Origin: Arabidopsis thaliana
Lineage: Eukaryota > Streptophyta > Magnoliopsida > Brassicales > Brassicaceae
Direction: 5' to 3'
DNA length: 64,000 nt
NCBI RefSeq assembly: GCF_000001735.4
Contig: NC_003071.7
Location: 9,913,151-9,977,150, forward strand
Positions 11,848 to 22,700 of the stretch are shown piece by piece. The notes beneath the pieces are model-generated. The model made no database searches and was not told the DNA's origin. It was given only the letters and a program-made list of their open reading frames with translations. Numbering within the stretch: the stretch's first letter is position 1; each line of letters opens with the position of its first letter. Both the position numbers and the translations under genes were made by a program.

Positions 11848-13004
11848 ATGGCGGTGGAGCTCATGACTCGGAATTACATCTCCGGCGTCGGAGCTGATAG
11901 CTTCGCCGTTCAAGAAGCAGCTGCTTCAGGACTCAAAAGTATCGAAAATTTCATCGGTTTAATGTCTCGTGATAGCTTTAACTCTGATCAGCCATCTTCT
12001 TCTTCCGCCTCCGCCTCCGCCTCCGCCGCCGCAGATCTTGAATCAGCTCGTAACACAACGGCGGACGCGGCTGTTTCAAAGTTTAAAAGAGTCATATCTC
12101 TCTTAGATCGAACTCGAACCGGACACGCCCGGTTTAGACGTGCTCCGGTTCATGTTATTTCTCCGGTTCTTTTACAAGAAGAACCAAAAACGACGCCGTT
12201 TCAGTCTCCTCTTCCTCCTCCGCCGCAAATGATCCGAAAAGGTTCGTTTTCTTCATCGATGAAAACGATTGATTTCTCATCTCTCTCCTCTGTAACAACG
12301 GAATCAGACAACCAGAAGAAGATTCATCATCATCAACGTCCCTCTGAAACGGCGCCGTTTGCGTCTCAAACTCAAAGCCTCTCCACGACGGTCTCGTCTT
12401 TCTCAAAATCAACAAAGAGAAAATGTAACTCTGAGAATCTTCTCACCGGAAAATGCGCTTCCGCTTCTTCCTCCGGTCGTTGTCATTGCTCGAAGAAAAG
12501 GTAAATTTTTATTAGATTTGGTATTTAGATTCGACCCAACTATAAAAGTTCATAGATTTGGTATCTAAAAATTGTTTCTTTTGTTTGCTCTGTTTTTTCA
12601 GAAAGATAAAACAGAGGAGAATAATTAGGGTTCCGGCGATAAGTGCAAAAATGTCCGATGTACCACCGGACGATTATTCATGGAGGAAATACGGACAAAA
12701 ACCAATTAAAGGATCTCCACATCCAAGGTAAACTATAAAAAGTACAATTTTCAATTACAGTATCTTAATAAAAATCGAAACTTTATGGTGAAATTGATTG
12801 TGCTCTGTTTCTTGATATTGTGAAAACAGAGGATATTATAAGTGTAGTAGCGTAAGAGGTTGTCCAGCACGTAAACATGTTGAGAGAGCAGCTGATGATT
12901 CGTCCATGTTGATTGTTACTTATGAAGGAGATCATAATCATTCTCTCTCCGCCGCTGATCTCGCCGGAGCCGCCGTTGCTGATCTTATTTTGGAATCGTC
13001 TTGA
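11848..13004 (+). CDS. WRKY15: WRKY transcription factor, group IId
   Basis: Exons are 11848-12500, 12602-12727 and 12830-13004, giving 317 aa. The DNA-binding domain has WRKYGQK at about 245-251 and a C-X5-C-X23-H-X-H zinc site, [12 protein letters not shown] to HNH. The second intron falls within an Arg codon after PHPR, the conserved intron of the WRKY domain. Upstream are the group IId features: the conserved N-terminal segment [11 protein letters not shown], the calmodulin-binding C-motif [20 protein letters not shown], and a basic nuclear signal KKRKIKQRR. A Ser/Ala stretch near residues 50-62 is coded by repeated TCCGCC. The protein binds W-box DNA in the nucleus; WRKY15 is known from stress and growth signalling. 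I recall it as At2g23320. Confidence 0.95.
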
Positions 13005-14537
13005 AAAGAACAAATCTTTATTTAAGGCTTTTATAATATAAATTTAGATCCTTACTTAGTGAAGTACTCAAACTATGAATGAAATCAATGTAATCAAAAT
13101 CAAAAAGCTTTTGCTAAATTTCGATTTGTTAGTTTTTTGGATTGTTAAATTATAAATTGTGATATATTCATCATGTTTACTTGTTACTTGCAATTTGAAG
13201 GGTTTATTTTTCATTTTTAGTTATTTGATGTCATTTAATAAAGAAGAGAAAAGTTTGGGGGTGGAGTTGAAAAGTAAGGTAAAAGAGATGGGACATGTGA
13301 AAATGGTCAAAGGATTAGAAAGAGATTTGGGGACCAAAGTTGTCGTGTTTGACCATTGTTGTATTTGACCATAAGTGGTCTTCTTTTTCAACTTTTTTTT
13401 TCTTTCTTAATTATAATTTCGGAAAAGTTTACGTAGTCATTAAACATCCTACTAGATACCAAAAAGACATAAACAACACAATAACAAAAATAACTTGGGT
13501 TGACTTACTATAACAATTTCCTAAAAATATCATCTCCTCTTTCACTTTAGTATAACTTATTACAAGACTACAAGCTAAGAAATTCTTTTAGGAAATATTG
13601 AATAAATTAAGAAAAAAAAAGTATTTGTTGTTGATGAAATGTTGATAATCTTTTGAAAATCTTGACTTAGAGCACCGTATAGTTTATTCTAGGTTACGCG
13701 TACAATTTCTTCAAATCCTAGGAGAAATCTTGATGCCGTGTATTAGATTTTCCATCGATAATGATTTTTTTATTGAAAAAAAAGAAAATAACAAAGTGGC
13801 AGAAGAGAAGTTGTCGTGTTCATATGTTCGAACATGTGCATAGGTTTGTAGTCTTGTGAAGGACGAAACAAATTGGATTTGGACCATTGAGACACTTACG
13901 TGTCTTTTTGTTCCACTTTAGTCTTTCCATTAGGTCATTATTTCTAATCTAACCCTTCGTGTCTTCTAAGTTGTAAATTTATAATTCTTATATATAAAAT
14001 TAACTTTTATTTTAATTAAGTACGTACTTTGGCTTTGTCATACTCAAATTCACTTGACAAACTTAAGAATGGATCCAGACACAGATAGTATAGTTGATTT
14101 ATGAGTGGATATTGGATATCAGAAAAGAACTGCATGTCAAATTTTGATAAAGAATAAATAAATTGATATCAGAATAGCTATGATTGTGTTTTTTTTTCTA
14201 TAATTTATACGGACATGCACTATCAGATTTAAAATTAATTTTGAATTTGATAAATAAGACATACGTTGAATATATATATATATATATATACATGTTTGTA
14301 CATAAGTTTGATTATCCGCATTTTGAACTTAGTTTTTAACGTCGCCAGAAGGCGATCATTGTGATGTAAATAAACATGTACCACAGTAAGAACGATAGTT
14401 GGTTATGGAGAATAATGTGTGGTGTCTTATTCGATGAACCTCTTATATTAGGTTTTTTATATCTTAGATTATCTTTTAAGAAGTGTAAAATACTTATGTA
14501 TAAAACTATAAAAATTTACTAGGTTACTAATTATATA
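13005..14537. other. intergenic region between WRKY15 and the copia element
   Basis: AT-rich DNA with no supported gene. The frame at 13159-13368 lacks domain content. An (AT)n microsatellite sits at about 14271-14291. The stretch around 13671-13750 begins TTAGAGCACC, a MITE-like end, but I found no matching partner. Confidence 0.5.
14271..14291. repeat. (AT)n microsatellite
   Basis: About ten AT dinucleotides in a row, likely length-variable between accessions. Confidence 0.85.
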
Positions 14538-14542
14538 CTAAC

Positions 14543-14671
14543 TGAAATATAATGTAAAAGTGTGTTTATTCCAATAGTCGAAGAGAGTATTTATACAAGG
14601 AGAGTTGCTCATAGAAGATAAGAACGTATCTAGTAAATCTAGGATTTACATATATCGTATCTACTCTAATA
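14543..14671 (-). repeat. 3' LTR of the copia element
   Basis: 129 bp, read on the minus strand from TATTAGAGTAG to TATATTTCA, and identical to the other LTR. The outer dinucleotides are TA...CA, not the usual TG...CA. Confidence 0.95.
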
Positions 14672-14682
14672 CCCCCCCTCAC
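14672..14682 (-). other. polypurine tract
   Basis: Minus-strand GTGAGGGGGGG immediately 5' of the 3' LTR, the expected place for plus-strand priming during reverse transcription. It overlaps the last codons of gag-pol. Confidence 0.8.
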
Positions 14683-17600
14683 GTTGATGGTACGTAATCC
14701 GTAACACCTAACGTGGACAAGAGTCTTTCAAAGGTCGGTCTTGGTAGCGACTTGGTAAGAAGATCGGCGACCTGGTCTTCAGTATAAATGTGTTCAGTAG
14801 TGATGAGTTTGTCGAGAACAGCGTCACGAACCTTATGACAATCCGATTCGATGTGTTTAGTGCGCTCATGAAACACAGGATTTGCCGCAATATGAATGGC
14901 AGCCTCGCTATCACAGTGCAACTTCATAGGAGAGCTGTGATGAACACCCAAATCCTTGAGTAGAGCTTTCAACCATTTCAGTTCTTTAAGCGTATATGCC
15001 ATTGCCCTATACTCGGCCTCAGCCGAAGAGTAGGAGACTGTGTCTTGTTTCTTTGTCTTCCAAGAAATAGGAGAGTCCCCCAAGTAAACGACATATGCCG
15101 AGAGAGATCTTCGTGTGAGAGGGCAAGCGTTATAATCAGAGTCACAATAAGCATTGATGATAAGAGAACTATCTGATCGGAGAAAAATGCCTTGCGCCGG
15201 TGAGCCTTTGAGATAACGAACGAGACGGAGCGCAGCCTCCCAATGAGCAACCAACGGAGCTTGCATAAACTGAGAAAGAATGTGAACCGCATAGCTAAGA
15301 TCAGGTCTCGTGATAGTAAGGTAGATAAACCGACCAACTAAGCGACGATATTGTTCGGGATTAGTAAACACCGGTCCGGTTATGGAAGCAAGTTTGTGGT
15401 TAAGAGCAATAGGAACAGCGGAAGGCTTACAACCTAGCAGACCAGTTTCTTTGACGATATCCAATGCGTATTTGCGTTGAGAGAGACAAAATCCATCCGG
15501 ACCACGAGACACTTCAAGACCGAGAAAGTACTTAAGCTTACCGAGATCTTTCATGTGAAAACATTTGTGAAGCTGTGATTTGAATCGATCAATGGCATCA
15601 AGATTATTACCAGCAACAATGAGGTCGTCAACATAGACTAGGACATGAATAATCGTGTCGCCATTTTTCAGAGAAAATAGGGAGTAGTCTTCATAACTCT
15701 GAGTGAAACCAATGTTACGAAGTGCGGTCGACAACTTAGAAAACCAACAACGGGGAGCCTGTTTGAGACCATACAAGGACTTGCGAAGGCGACACACTTT
15801 AGAAGGGTCGGAACATTTGAAACCTGGAGGTAGTCGCATGTAAACTTCTTCCTCAAGATCGCCATGTAAAAATGCATTATGAACATCCATCTGGTGGACC
15901 TCCCAATCTTTTGCAGCAGCGACAGCCAAAATGGTTCTAACTGTAGTCAATTTAGCCACAGGAGCAAACGTTTCTTTGAAGTCTACTCCTTCTTTTTGAT
16001 GATTACCCATAACAACAAGGCGAGCTTTGTGACGTTCAAGTGTTCCATCTGAATTGTATTTCAACTTGTAAACCCACTTACTACTGATAGCCTTTTTCCC
16101 ATGAGGTAAATCTGTAATATCCCATGTGTGATTAGCTTCGAGTGCGTCTATCTCCTTAGACATTGCTTCACACCACTCTTTAATTAAAATAGCATCTTTA
16201 AAATGCTTAGGTTCATTGCTATCAAGGATTGCTGCCATAAAAGCAATATGATTTGCAGAATAACCAGAGTTAGTCAGAAAATCTGAGAGAGGATAAAGAG
16301 TCTTACCAGAGACCGAATCGGCGGACAGAGAAGTGGGGAGACCAGAGGGTAGAACTTGTGAGGGAGAGTGTATATTATGAGATGCTGTTTTCTTCTTCGA
16401 TGTAGTGTTTGTGACAAAATCTTTAAGAAGAACAGACTTCTTCTTTTCTCTACAACCTTTGCCCAATAACTCAGGAAGACCCGGAGATGAAGGAGTAGAA
16501 GATTCGCCTGTACTTAGTAATTCAGTCGTATCTGAAGCTGACAAGTCAGATGTGGATCGATCGATCGATCTAGAAGGAGAAGATGAGGGAACGATCGATC
16601 CAATTTCCTCTGGGACTGGATTCGTCGACGTAGAAGGTGATTGATCGATCGATCTAGGTGGCTGATCGATCGATCCAGATTGCGCAGGAGAAGATGAGGA
16701 TGAAGAGTCAACATTAGTGGAATCAACTTGGGTGGAGATAGGTAAGAACCAGTCATCATTCACCATTGGAGGAGTAGGAGGGGGTAGAGGAACATTGGAT
16801 TGAGTAGCAGTCGCATATGGATAGATATCCTCATGAAATCGAACATCCCTACTTGCAAATATTTTTCCGGTTTCCAGATCGTAAACACGCCATGCCTTCT
16901 TGCCATGGGGATAGCCTATAAAGACACACTTGCGACTTCTAGAAGTAAATTTATCCTTGTTTCGCGGGCGAATGTGAGCATAGCATAAACAACCGAAAGA
17001 GCGAAGCATATCATATGAGGGTCTTTCGCCAAAGAGGAGTTCATATGGAGTTTTTCCTTTTAACACAGCGGATGGTGTGCGATTGATAAGATGAGTAGCA
17101 GTAAGAATACTTTCACCCCAAAATTTGACCGGAAGGTTACCTTGAAATAGACACGCCCGAGCAACGTTCAGGATATGTCGATGTTTCCTTTCGACACGAC
17201 CATTTTGTTGCGGAGTGTCAACACATGATGTTTGATGAAGTATGCCGTGTGTTTGAAAGTAGGGTGTTAAACACATGAATTCGGTTCCATTGTCAGTACG
17301 AAATGCTTTGACTTGTTTTCCGAATTGACGTTCAGACATAGCACAAAAATTCTTAATGAGCTGCGAGACTTCAGTTTTAGAAGACATGAGATACGTCCAA
17401 ACGGAACGAGAATAGTCATCAACTAATGTGAGAAAGTAAACAGCACCCGTTGTAGATGGAGTTCGATATGGACCCCATACATCACCATGAATTAGAGAAA
17501 AACATTCCATTGTTTTATTATTGCTAATAGGAAAAACCTCACGAGTTTGTTTTGAACGAAAACAAGTATCACAACTGTCAATCTTGTCAAAACCTTGTGA

Positions 17601-19169
17601 AGAACGATTACATTCCGGTAACGAAAGCAAAACACTAGTAGAAGGATGTCCTAGGCGGCGATGCCACAAATCTCCAGAGATCGCAAAATCCGACGAAGCT
17701 TTGTGTACACGAGGTGCCAATACACCGGTAAAATAATACACTCCCTCACGTTCTTCCCCCGCCCCAATCAAAGTCCTCAAAAAACGGTCCTGTAAGAAAC
17801 AAAATGTGTCAGTAAAGATTGCAATTGAGCTTGTCTGTTTAAGTAATTTAGAGACAGAGATCAAAGTGCAATCAAAATCGGGAACAAACAACACATCGTG
17901 AAGTTTATAAGAGTCATGCAAGAGAAGTGTGCCACATTTCGTAGCCTGCGAGGCTTTGCCATCGGGTTTGGTAACCGGAGAAGGAGTGATATCAAAAACA
18001 TCAACCAAAATCGAACAATCCCCTGTCATATGATGGGAAGCACCAGTATCAATAACCCCATCAGTAAGACAAGTGTTACCCGACAAACGTTCAGAGGAGC
18101 TGCTGGGACGTTGAGCTTGAAGGAGAGAGATGAGCTGAGCTATTTGATCATTGCCATCGCCGGAGACGGTGGGAGCGGCTGCTTGAGCGTTGTTAGCACG
18201 ACCACGACCTCGAGTAGTGGGAGCAGAAGAACGATTACCTCCACGACCGGAGCTGCTTCCACGACCATTGGAGCCGCGACCACGAGTAGAAGGCTGGTTT
18301 TCTTGGGGATTTTGCTCTAACCACCAGTCAGGATATCCATGAACCAGAAAGCATTGAGTGACCTCATGACCTTTGCGATTGCAATGTGTACAAAATAGAG
18401 TAGACTTATCACGAAAACGAGGTGTAGTACTAGATTGAACTGAGAACCCAATCGCCTCTGTTTTGACAACGTCTTTAGTACGAGAAGCGTTGAGATTCTG
18501 TTCTTCACGAACCACGCGAGAGTACACTTGATAGAGATCGGGTAGAGGTTCTATATCAGTAATAGAAGATCGGATGGAGCTGAAACGACTGTCTAAACCG
18601 AGAAGAAACTTGTGAACTCGATCGTCTTCACGTTCTTTCTCGATATCACTGGCAGCTTCACACTTACACTCGCGTCCAGACTTGTAGTTTTGTAATTCTT
18701 CCCATAGTTTAATCAAACGCCCATAGTATGCAAGAACTGGTTGTCCATCTTGAGTACAAGCAGCAATTTCATCTTTTAACAGTGTCTTACGAACACCGTT
18801 CCCAACCGAAAAACGACGACGAAGATTTTCCCACAGTTGTGATGCCTCTGAAACAAAACCAACTGTAGAACGAATTGTTGGATCGATAGATGTGCGGATC
18901 CATCCAACAATCATAGAATTTATGGCGATCCACAAACTTAATTCAGGATCAGCTGCCGGTTTGGGGATGGATCCATCGATGAAGCCAAGTTTTTGTTTGG
19001 CTCTAAGAAAGTTTTGTAGTTCTTCAGACCATTCAGCATAGTTGTTTTCTTTTAAAACAACAGAAGAGATCAAAGCACCCGGGTTGTCTGATGCGTTGAT
19101 AAGATATGCAGTGGTGGAGGACGTGTTAGATGAAGACGTACTCGTTACCAAGGCAGATGCTGAAGACAT
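14679..19169 (-). CDS. copia gag-pol polyprotein
   Basis: One unbroken frame; the first ATG in it is at 19169 (MSSASALVTS), giving 1,496 aa. The 37 codons upstream have no ATG. Domains in order: a UBN2/retrotran-gag region (ENNYAEWSEELQNFL near 40); zinc knuckle CTHCNRKGHEVTQC near 260; aspartic protease DTGASHHM near 370; integrase with an HHCC zinc site (HRRLGHP to CDTC), then Asp, Asp (RTDNGTEF near 625) and Glu (NGRVERKH near 657); a Ser/Pro linker with repeated SIDRS/SIDQS units; reverse transcriptase (QMDVHNAFLHGDLEEEVYM, YVDD near 1178); RNase H (HCDSEAAIHIAANPVFHERT near 1416). This is the copia order with integrase before reverse transcriptase. No stop or frameshift was seen and every catalytic motif is intact. 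Confidence 0.96.
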   Translation of the reverse strand: MSSASALVTSTSSSNTSSTTAYLINASDNPGALISSVVLKENNYAEWSEELQNFLRAKQKLGFIDGSIPKPAADPELSLWIAINSMIVGWIRTSIDPTIRSTVGFVSEASQLWENLRRRFSVGNGVRKTLLKDEIAACTQDGQPVLAYYGRLIKLWEELQNYKSGRECKCEAASDIEKEREDDRVHKFLLGLDSRFSSIRSSITDIEPLPDLYQVYSRVVREEQNLNASRTKDVVKTEAIGFSVQSSTTPRFRDKSTLFCTHCNRKGHEVTQCFLVHGYPDWWLEQNPQENQPSTRGRGSNGRGSSSGRGGNRSSAPTTRGRGRANNAQAAAPTVSGDGNDQIAQLISLLQAQRPSSSSERLSGNTCLTDGVIDTGASHHMTGDCSILVDVFDITPSPVTKPDGKASQATKCGTLLLHDSYKLHDVLFVPDFDCTLISVSKLLKQTSSIAIFTDTFCFLQDRFLRTLIGAGEEREGVYYFTGVLAPRVHKASSDFAISGDLWHRRLGHPSTSVLLSLPECNRSSQGFDKIDSCDTCFRSKQTREVFPISNNKTMECFSLIHGDVWGPYRTPSTTGAVYFLTLVDDYSRSVWTYLMSSKTEVSQLIKNFCAMSERQFGKQVKAFRTDNGTEFMCLTPYFQTHGILHQTSCVDTPQQNGRVERKHRHILNVARACLFQGNLPVKFWGESILTATHLINRTPSAVLKGKTPYELLFGERPSYDMLRSFGCLCYAHIRPRNKDKFTSRSRKCVFIGYPHGKKAWRVYDLETGKIFASRDVRFHEDIYPYATATQSNVPLPPPTPPMVNDDWFLPISTQVDSTNVDSSSSSSPAQSGSIDQPPRSIDQSPSTSTNPVPEEIGSIVPSSSPSRSIDRSTSDLSASDTTELLSTGESSTPSSPGLPELLGKGCREKKKSVLLKDFVTNTTSKKKTASHNIHSPSQVLPSGLPTSLSADSVSGKTLYPLSDFLTNSGYSANHIAFMAAILDSNEPKHFKDAILIKEWCEAMSKEIDALEANHTWDITDLPHGKKAISSKWVYKLKYNSDGTLERHKARLVVMGNHQKEGVDFKETFAPVAKLTTVRTILAVAAAKDWEVHQMDVHNAFLHGDLEEEVYMRLPPGFKCSDPSKVCRLRKSLYGLKQAPRCWFSKLSTALRNIGFTQSYEDYSLFSLKNGDTIIHVLVYVDDLIVAGNNLDAIDRFKSQLHKCFHMKDLGKLKYFLGLEVSRGPDGFCLSQRKYALDIVKETGLLGCKPSAVPIALNHKLASITGPVFTNPEQYRRLVGRFIYLTITRPDLSYAVHILSQFMQAPLVAHWEAALRLVRYLKGSPAQGIFLRSDSSLIINAYCDSDYNACPLTRRSLSAYVVYLGDSPISWKTKKQDTVSYSSAEAEYRAMAYTLKELKWLKALLKDLGVHHSSPMKLHCDSEAAIHIAANPVFHERTKHIESDCHKVRDAVLDKLITTEHIYTEDQVADLLTKSLPRPTFERLLSTLGVTDYVPST

Positions 19170-19268
19170 CGTATAGTAGAGGTATAGTAATAGGAGAAAA
19201 TAGAAGTAGAATAAGAAACAGAACAACGAAGGCTGCGGTGGAAAAAAATTTAGGTCAAAAGAGCTTTT

Positions 19269-19280
19269 GCTCTGATACAA
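19269..19280 (-). other. primer-binding site
   Basis: Minus-strand TTGTATCAGAGC starts immediately after the 5' LTR. It resembles the common plant site TGGTATCAGAGC that pairs with the 3' end of initiator tRNA-Met; the second base is T, not G. Confidence 0.85.
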
Positions 19281-19409
19281 TGAAATATAATGTAAAAGTG
19301 TGTTTATTCCAATAGTCGAAGAGAGTATTTATACAAGGAGAGTTGCTCATAGAAGATAAGAACGTATCTAGTAAATCTAGGATTTACATATATCGTATCT
19401 ACTCTAATA
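19281..19409 (-). repeat. 5' LTR of the copia element
   Basis: 129 bp and identical to the LTR at 14543-14671. Being identical implies little time for mutation since insertion, or recent gene conversion. Confidence 0.95.
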
Positions 19410-19525
19410 CTAACCTCTCCAGTTATCTCGAGCACCTGAAATTAAACAAGATCAACCGTCCTTAACAACTCATAATTCTCACCCGAACAATAATAGTTAA
19501 ACAATGTTTGAAACGTGAACTCCAT

Positions 19526-19727
19526 ATCCGGCCTCGAATAGCTGGTTCGGCCCAAAATAAACAAGCACCTGAGTCCAGGAGTCCAGACTCTGCATCCCAA
19601 CATATACGAATCAGTACGAAGTTTTGATTAATTGTGTCCGGATGTTGATTAGCTCTTTATAAAGACTACATTTTCGAAACCTACAAAAGCTAATCCGGCC
19701 TCAAATAGCTGGTTTGGCCCAAAGTAA
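19526..19727 (+). repeat. dispersed 35-bp direct repeat
   Basis: Copies 19526-19560 and 19693-19727 (both start ATCCGGCCTC and carry AATAGCTGGTT) match at 32 of 35 positions. All three differences are transitions, as expected from decay of methylated repeat DNA. Probably the relic of an older mobile element. Confidence 0.65.
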
Positions 19728-22700
19728 TATACTTTTAGCATCTTACAAGTTTTGGGCTTTTTGTTTTTTTTGGTCTGACAAGTTTTGGTCTTGTAGGTTA
19801 AAGGTCATAAGTCATGGGTTATCAGAGATAAGATGAGCTTATTAAAAGGCCCACTAATTTAACCATCATCTTATAATAGTTCCATTTCTGCAAGGCTTGA
19901 ACGAATGGAATACTGTAATTGGAGTTGTCTCTCTATATCTATGTAAGTCAATAGTTACAATATTTTAGATATGACAGATTAATCGATGAATCATATTTAT
20001 CTTCCGTTTCAGTATAACTATGTATCATTTAAAACCTCCCCAAAAAGAAACGACAGGTTATATGTACATTTAAGACGTCTTTATTTACCTGTTTACCAAG
20101 TCTTTTTACATTAATGTTGTCTATCCGATTTATGACAAAACGTTTGTTGACTATGCTAGTTTTCTAAGTCTAAGTCAACTAGTATAAAATAAAGCTTGAA
20201 AAGGAGATATTACGTTTTTTCTTTGAATACTTATCCTCTATCTGGATATAGTCAATCAAATCAACAATATGTTGAGATTTCTGAAAAAAGTTACACTCGA
20301 AGTTTGCAACACATCGTAGAATTCTATATTTAACATTAGATTTGATCTAGAATTATTAATCTTATGACCAAGAAGATCCATTTGTGAAGGTTGGGAACTT
20401 GGGATATTAAATTATTAATGAATATGATATAACCTAATAGGGGATAACCTGTGAATGTCGTAGACTTCACCATTTAAATTGCGACAGGCGCATTTATATT
20501 ATCAGACAATAAGTGAAGTACTTATAATTATCATTTTGACTTTGCGTTAGTTTCATTTTGACTTTGGGTTAGTTTAGTTGATTGGTGTTTACAAACTCCT
20601 CTACCTATTATAACCTAGGGTATACAATTTTTTTTTTTGGTTCACTTTTTCTCATATGAACTAATACTTTTTATATATCTATATGATTTACCTTCAAGGA
20701 GTTTTATAAAAACAACTAATTAGAACCATACGTTTGAATCGGTCTGATCCGAGTGGAGCTTTGATTCTCTGATGGACCCATTTCTTGATCTATCAAACTT
20801 AAATTATATATTTCATATGACTTAAAAATTAAAAAAATTCCATGCGATAAATCTATTTTGAGCTCATTTCATTTAAAAAAAAAAAGAAGAAATATAGTTT
20901 TTTTCATCGCAAAACGTTATCAAAAAAATTGATGCTCCGTTCACACTTGGAAATGACTTTTCAGAATAATAAAAATAAAACTAAAAGATAAACAATTCAC
21001 ATCACCTCATAAATTCCATGACTCAATATTCATAAATGAAGATTTTTTATATATATTTAAAACCAACGACTGTCCTTGAAACTTTCTAAATAGGTATAAT
21101 TCTAATTTATAGAACCACGAGTGCACATGAAAATATAATGGTTTCATACAAAGGATGTGAATATCAACAATGTAAACCATATTGGTGGTCTCTTATTGAT
21201 TTATATGGTTTGCTGTTTTGCTTTATTCTTCCAAAAAAAATGTATGAATTGTCGTAATTGGCACCATGTTCATGTGCCAACTAGTTCACAGCTAGCTAGT
21301 CCACCAAAGTTAAAAAAAATCAGACACACGATTAATTATTTATACAAATTTGATATCTAACGCACATTATGCGTGTGTCGTTAAAATTTCAATGATATAA
21401 TTACAATTATCTTTTTGAAAATAGTATAATGAAAATAATATTATTGCTAAGTATACTTTGTAATATATGATTTACTACATTACTAATCATATTAACTTGT
21501 AACCTCATAGTAGAAAATTACTAATTTACAGAAAGAGAAAAATAGAAAGAGAGAATATATAAATGCTAACTTGAAAATACTCTTTTAAGTTGAAGGATGA
21601 ATATAATTGATCAAGAACGATCTTCTTGACATATTGAACACAGATCGAATGAGTATATAAAACATAATTTTAAATGGTATATAAAAGATATGGATCAATC
21701 CACTTATTGCTAATTGGTTTTAAATTATAAACCTATAATCAAATACATGCTTCTTTAGATCAATCATTACATAAAATTGGACTTGATTTGAGACAAATTG
21801 TAATGCCGATTAAATTAAGAAGAAAATTACAATAAGAAACATATTATAATTGATAAAACAAAGCTAACTTAATAAGATTAGAGAATTATATATTAATTGG
21901 AAAACAATATGTACAAATAATTGCATATATGATTGTTTGGCAATCCTACAAAGAAAAAAAGACAAAAGAACTTCGCTTTTGTCATTTATATAACAAAGAT
22001 GAAAGTACATGTCATACCTGTGACGTTGAATTAGTGGCAAAGTTAAGTTATTGAATATATCGTATAAACGACAAAAGTAAAAATGATTGTATAAAGTTAA
22101 TGATAAAATATGGACCCTAATCTATTGTACAAATAATAAATCACTATGATTATAATACCGATTAGGTTGCATAAGTACAGACAAAAGCTGGATTACCAAA
22201 GTCAAACCCCCTCCTAAGCTTTCGTTGTCTCCATTTCTTATATTTTGGATAAAATTCTTATTTTTAATTTGGGGTTTAGCTCATTAGTTTTTGTAACTTT
22301 TGATCATCTATATTTGCTAAAAACATATATTTAATTATAGTAAGTAAAATTTGGGGTTGAAAAACATAAGCCTCGAAACATATGATATCACTTTTTACTC
22401 TGCTATTATTCGTTACCAATTTCTTAAAAACATTTTAGAAGCTTTGATGATGTATCAAGATTTTGCCACATAAATTAGATATATTTTTAAATTTTGATAT
22501 TCGGATGGGATTATATTCGAATGTTCAATAACATGATAGAAGATGCTCTGTTTACATGTGACTTTACCAGCCATGTAAATCCAAATCATACGATCTTTTT
22601 TTTCTTTTTCTTTCAGAAAAAAATAAATCATACTAAATGTCGGTCACATTATGTATTCACGGACAATTCGACATGCACGATTGCTAACTTCTAAAAAATC

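Larger units (their letters stand above)
14538..19414 (-). mobile_element. complete Ty1/copia LTR retrotransposon
   Basis: The element is 14543-19409 (4,867 bp) on the minus strand, flanked by a perfect 5-bp duplication CTAAC at 14538-14542 and 19410-19414. Two 129-bp LTRs appear identical base for base. A primer-binding site next to the 5' LTR (19269-19280, minus strand TTGTATCAGAGC) is one mismatch from the usual plant copia site for initiator tRNA-Met. The polypurine tract GTGAGGGGGGG (14672-14682) precedes the 3' LTR. One uninterrupted gag-pol frame fills the interior. All parts needed for mobility look present, which argues for a recent insertion. I recall an annotated copia-like locus here (At2g23330). 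Confidence 0.97.

Noticed and set aside
13671..13760. MITE-like end beginning TTAGAGCACC
   Set aside because: No matching inverted partner or target duplication found nearby.
16405..18320. Plus-strand frames inside the copia element
   Set aside because: They are shadows of the gag-pol frame on the other strand.
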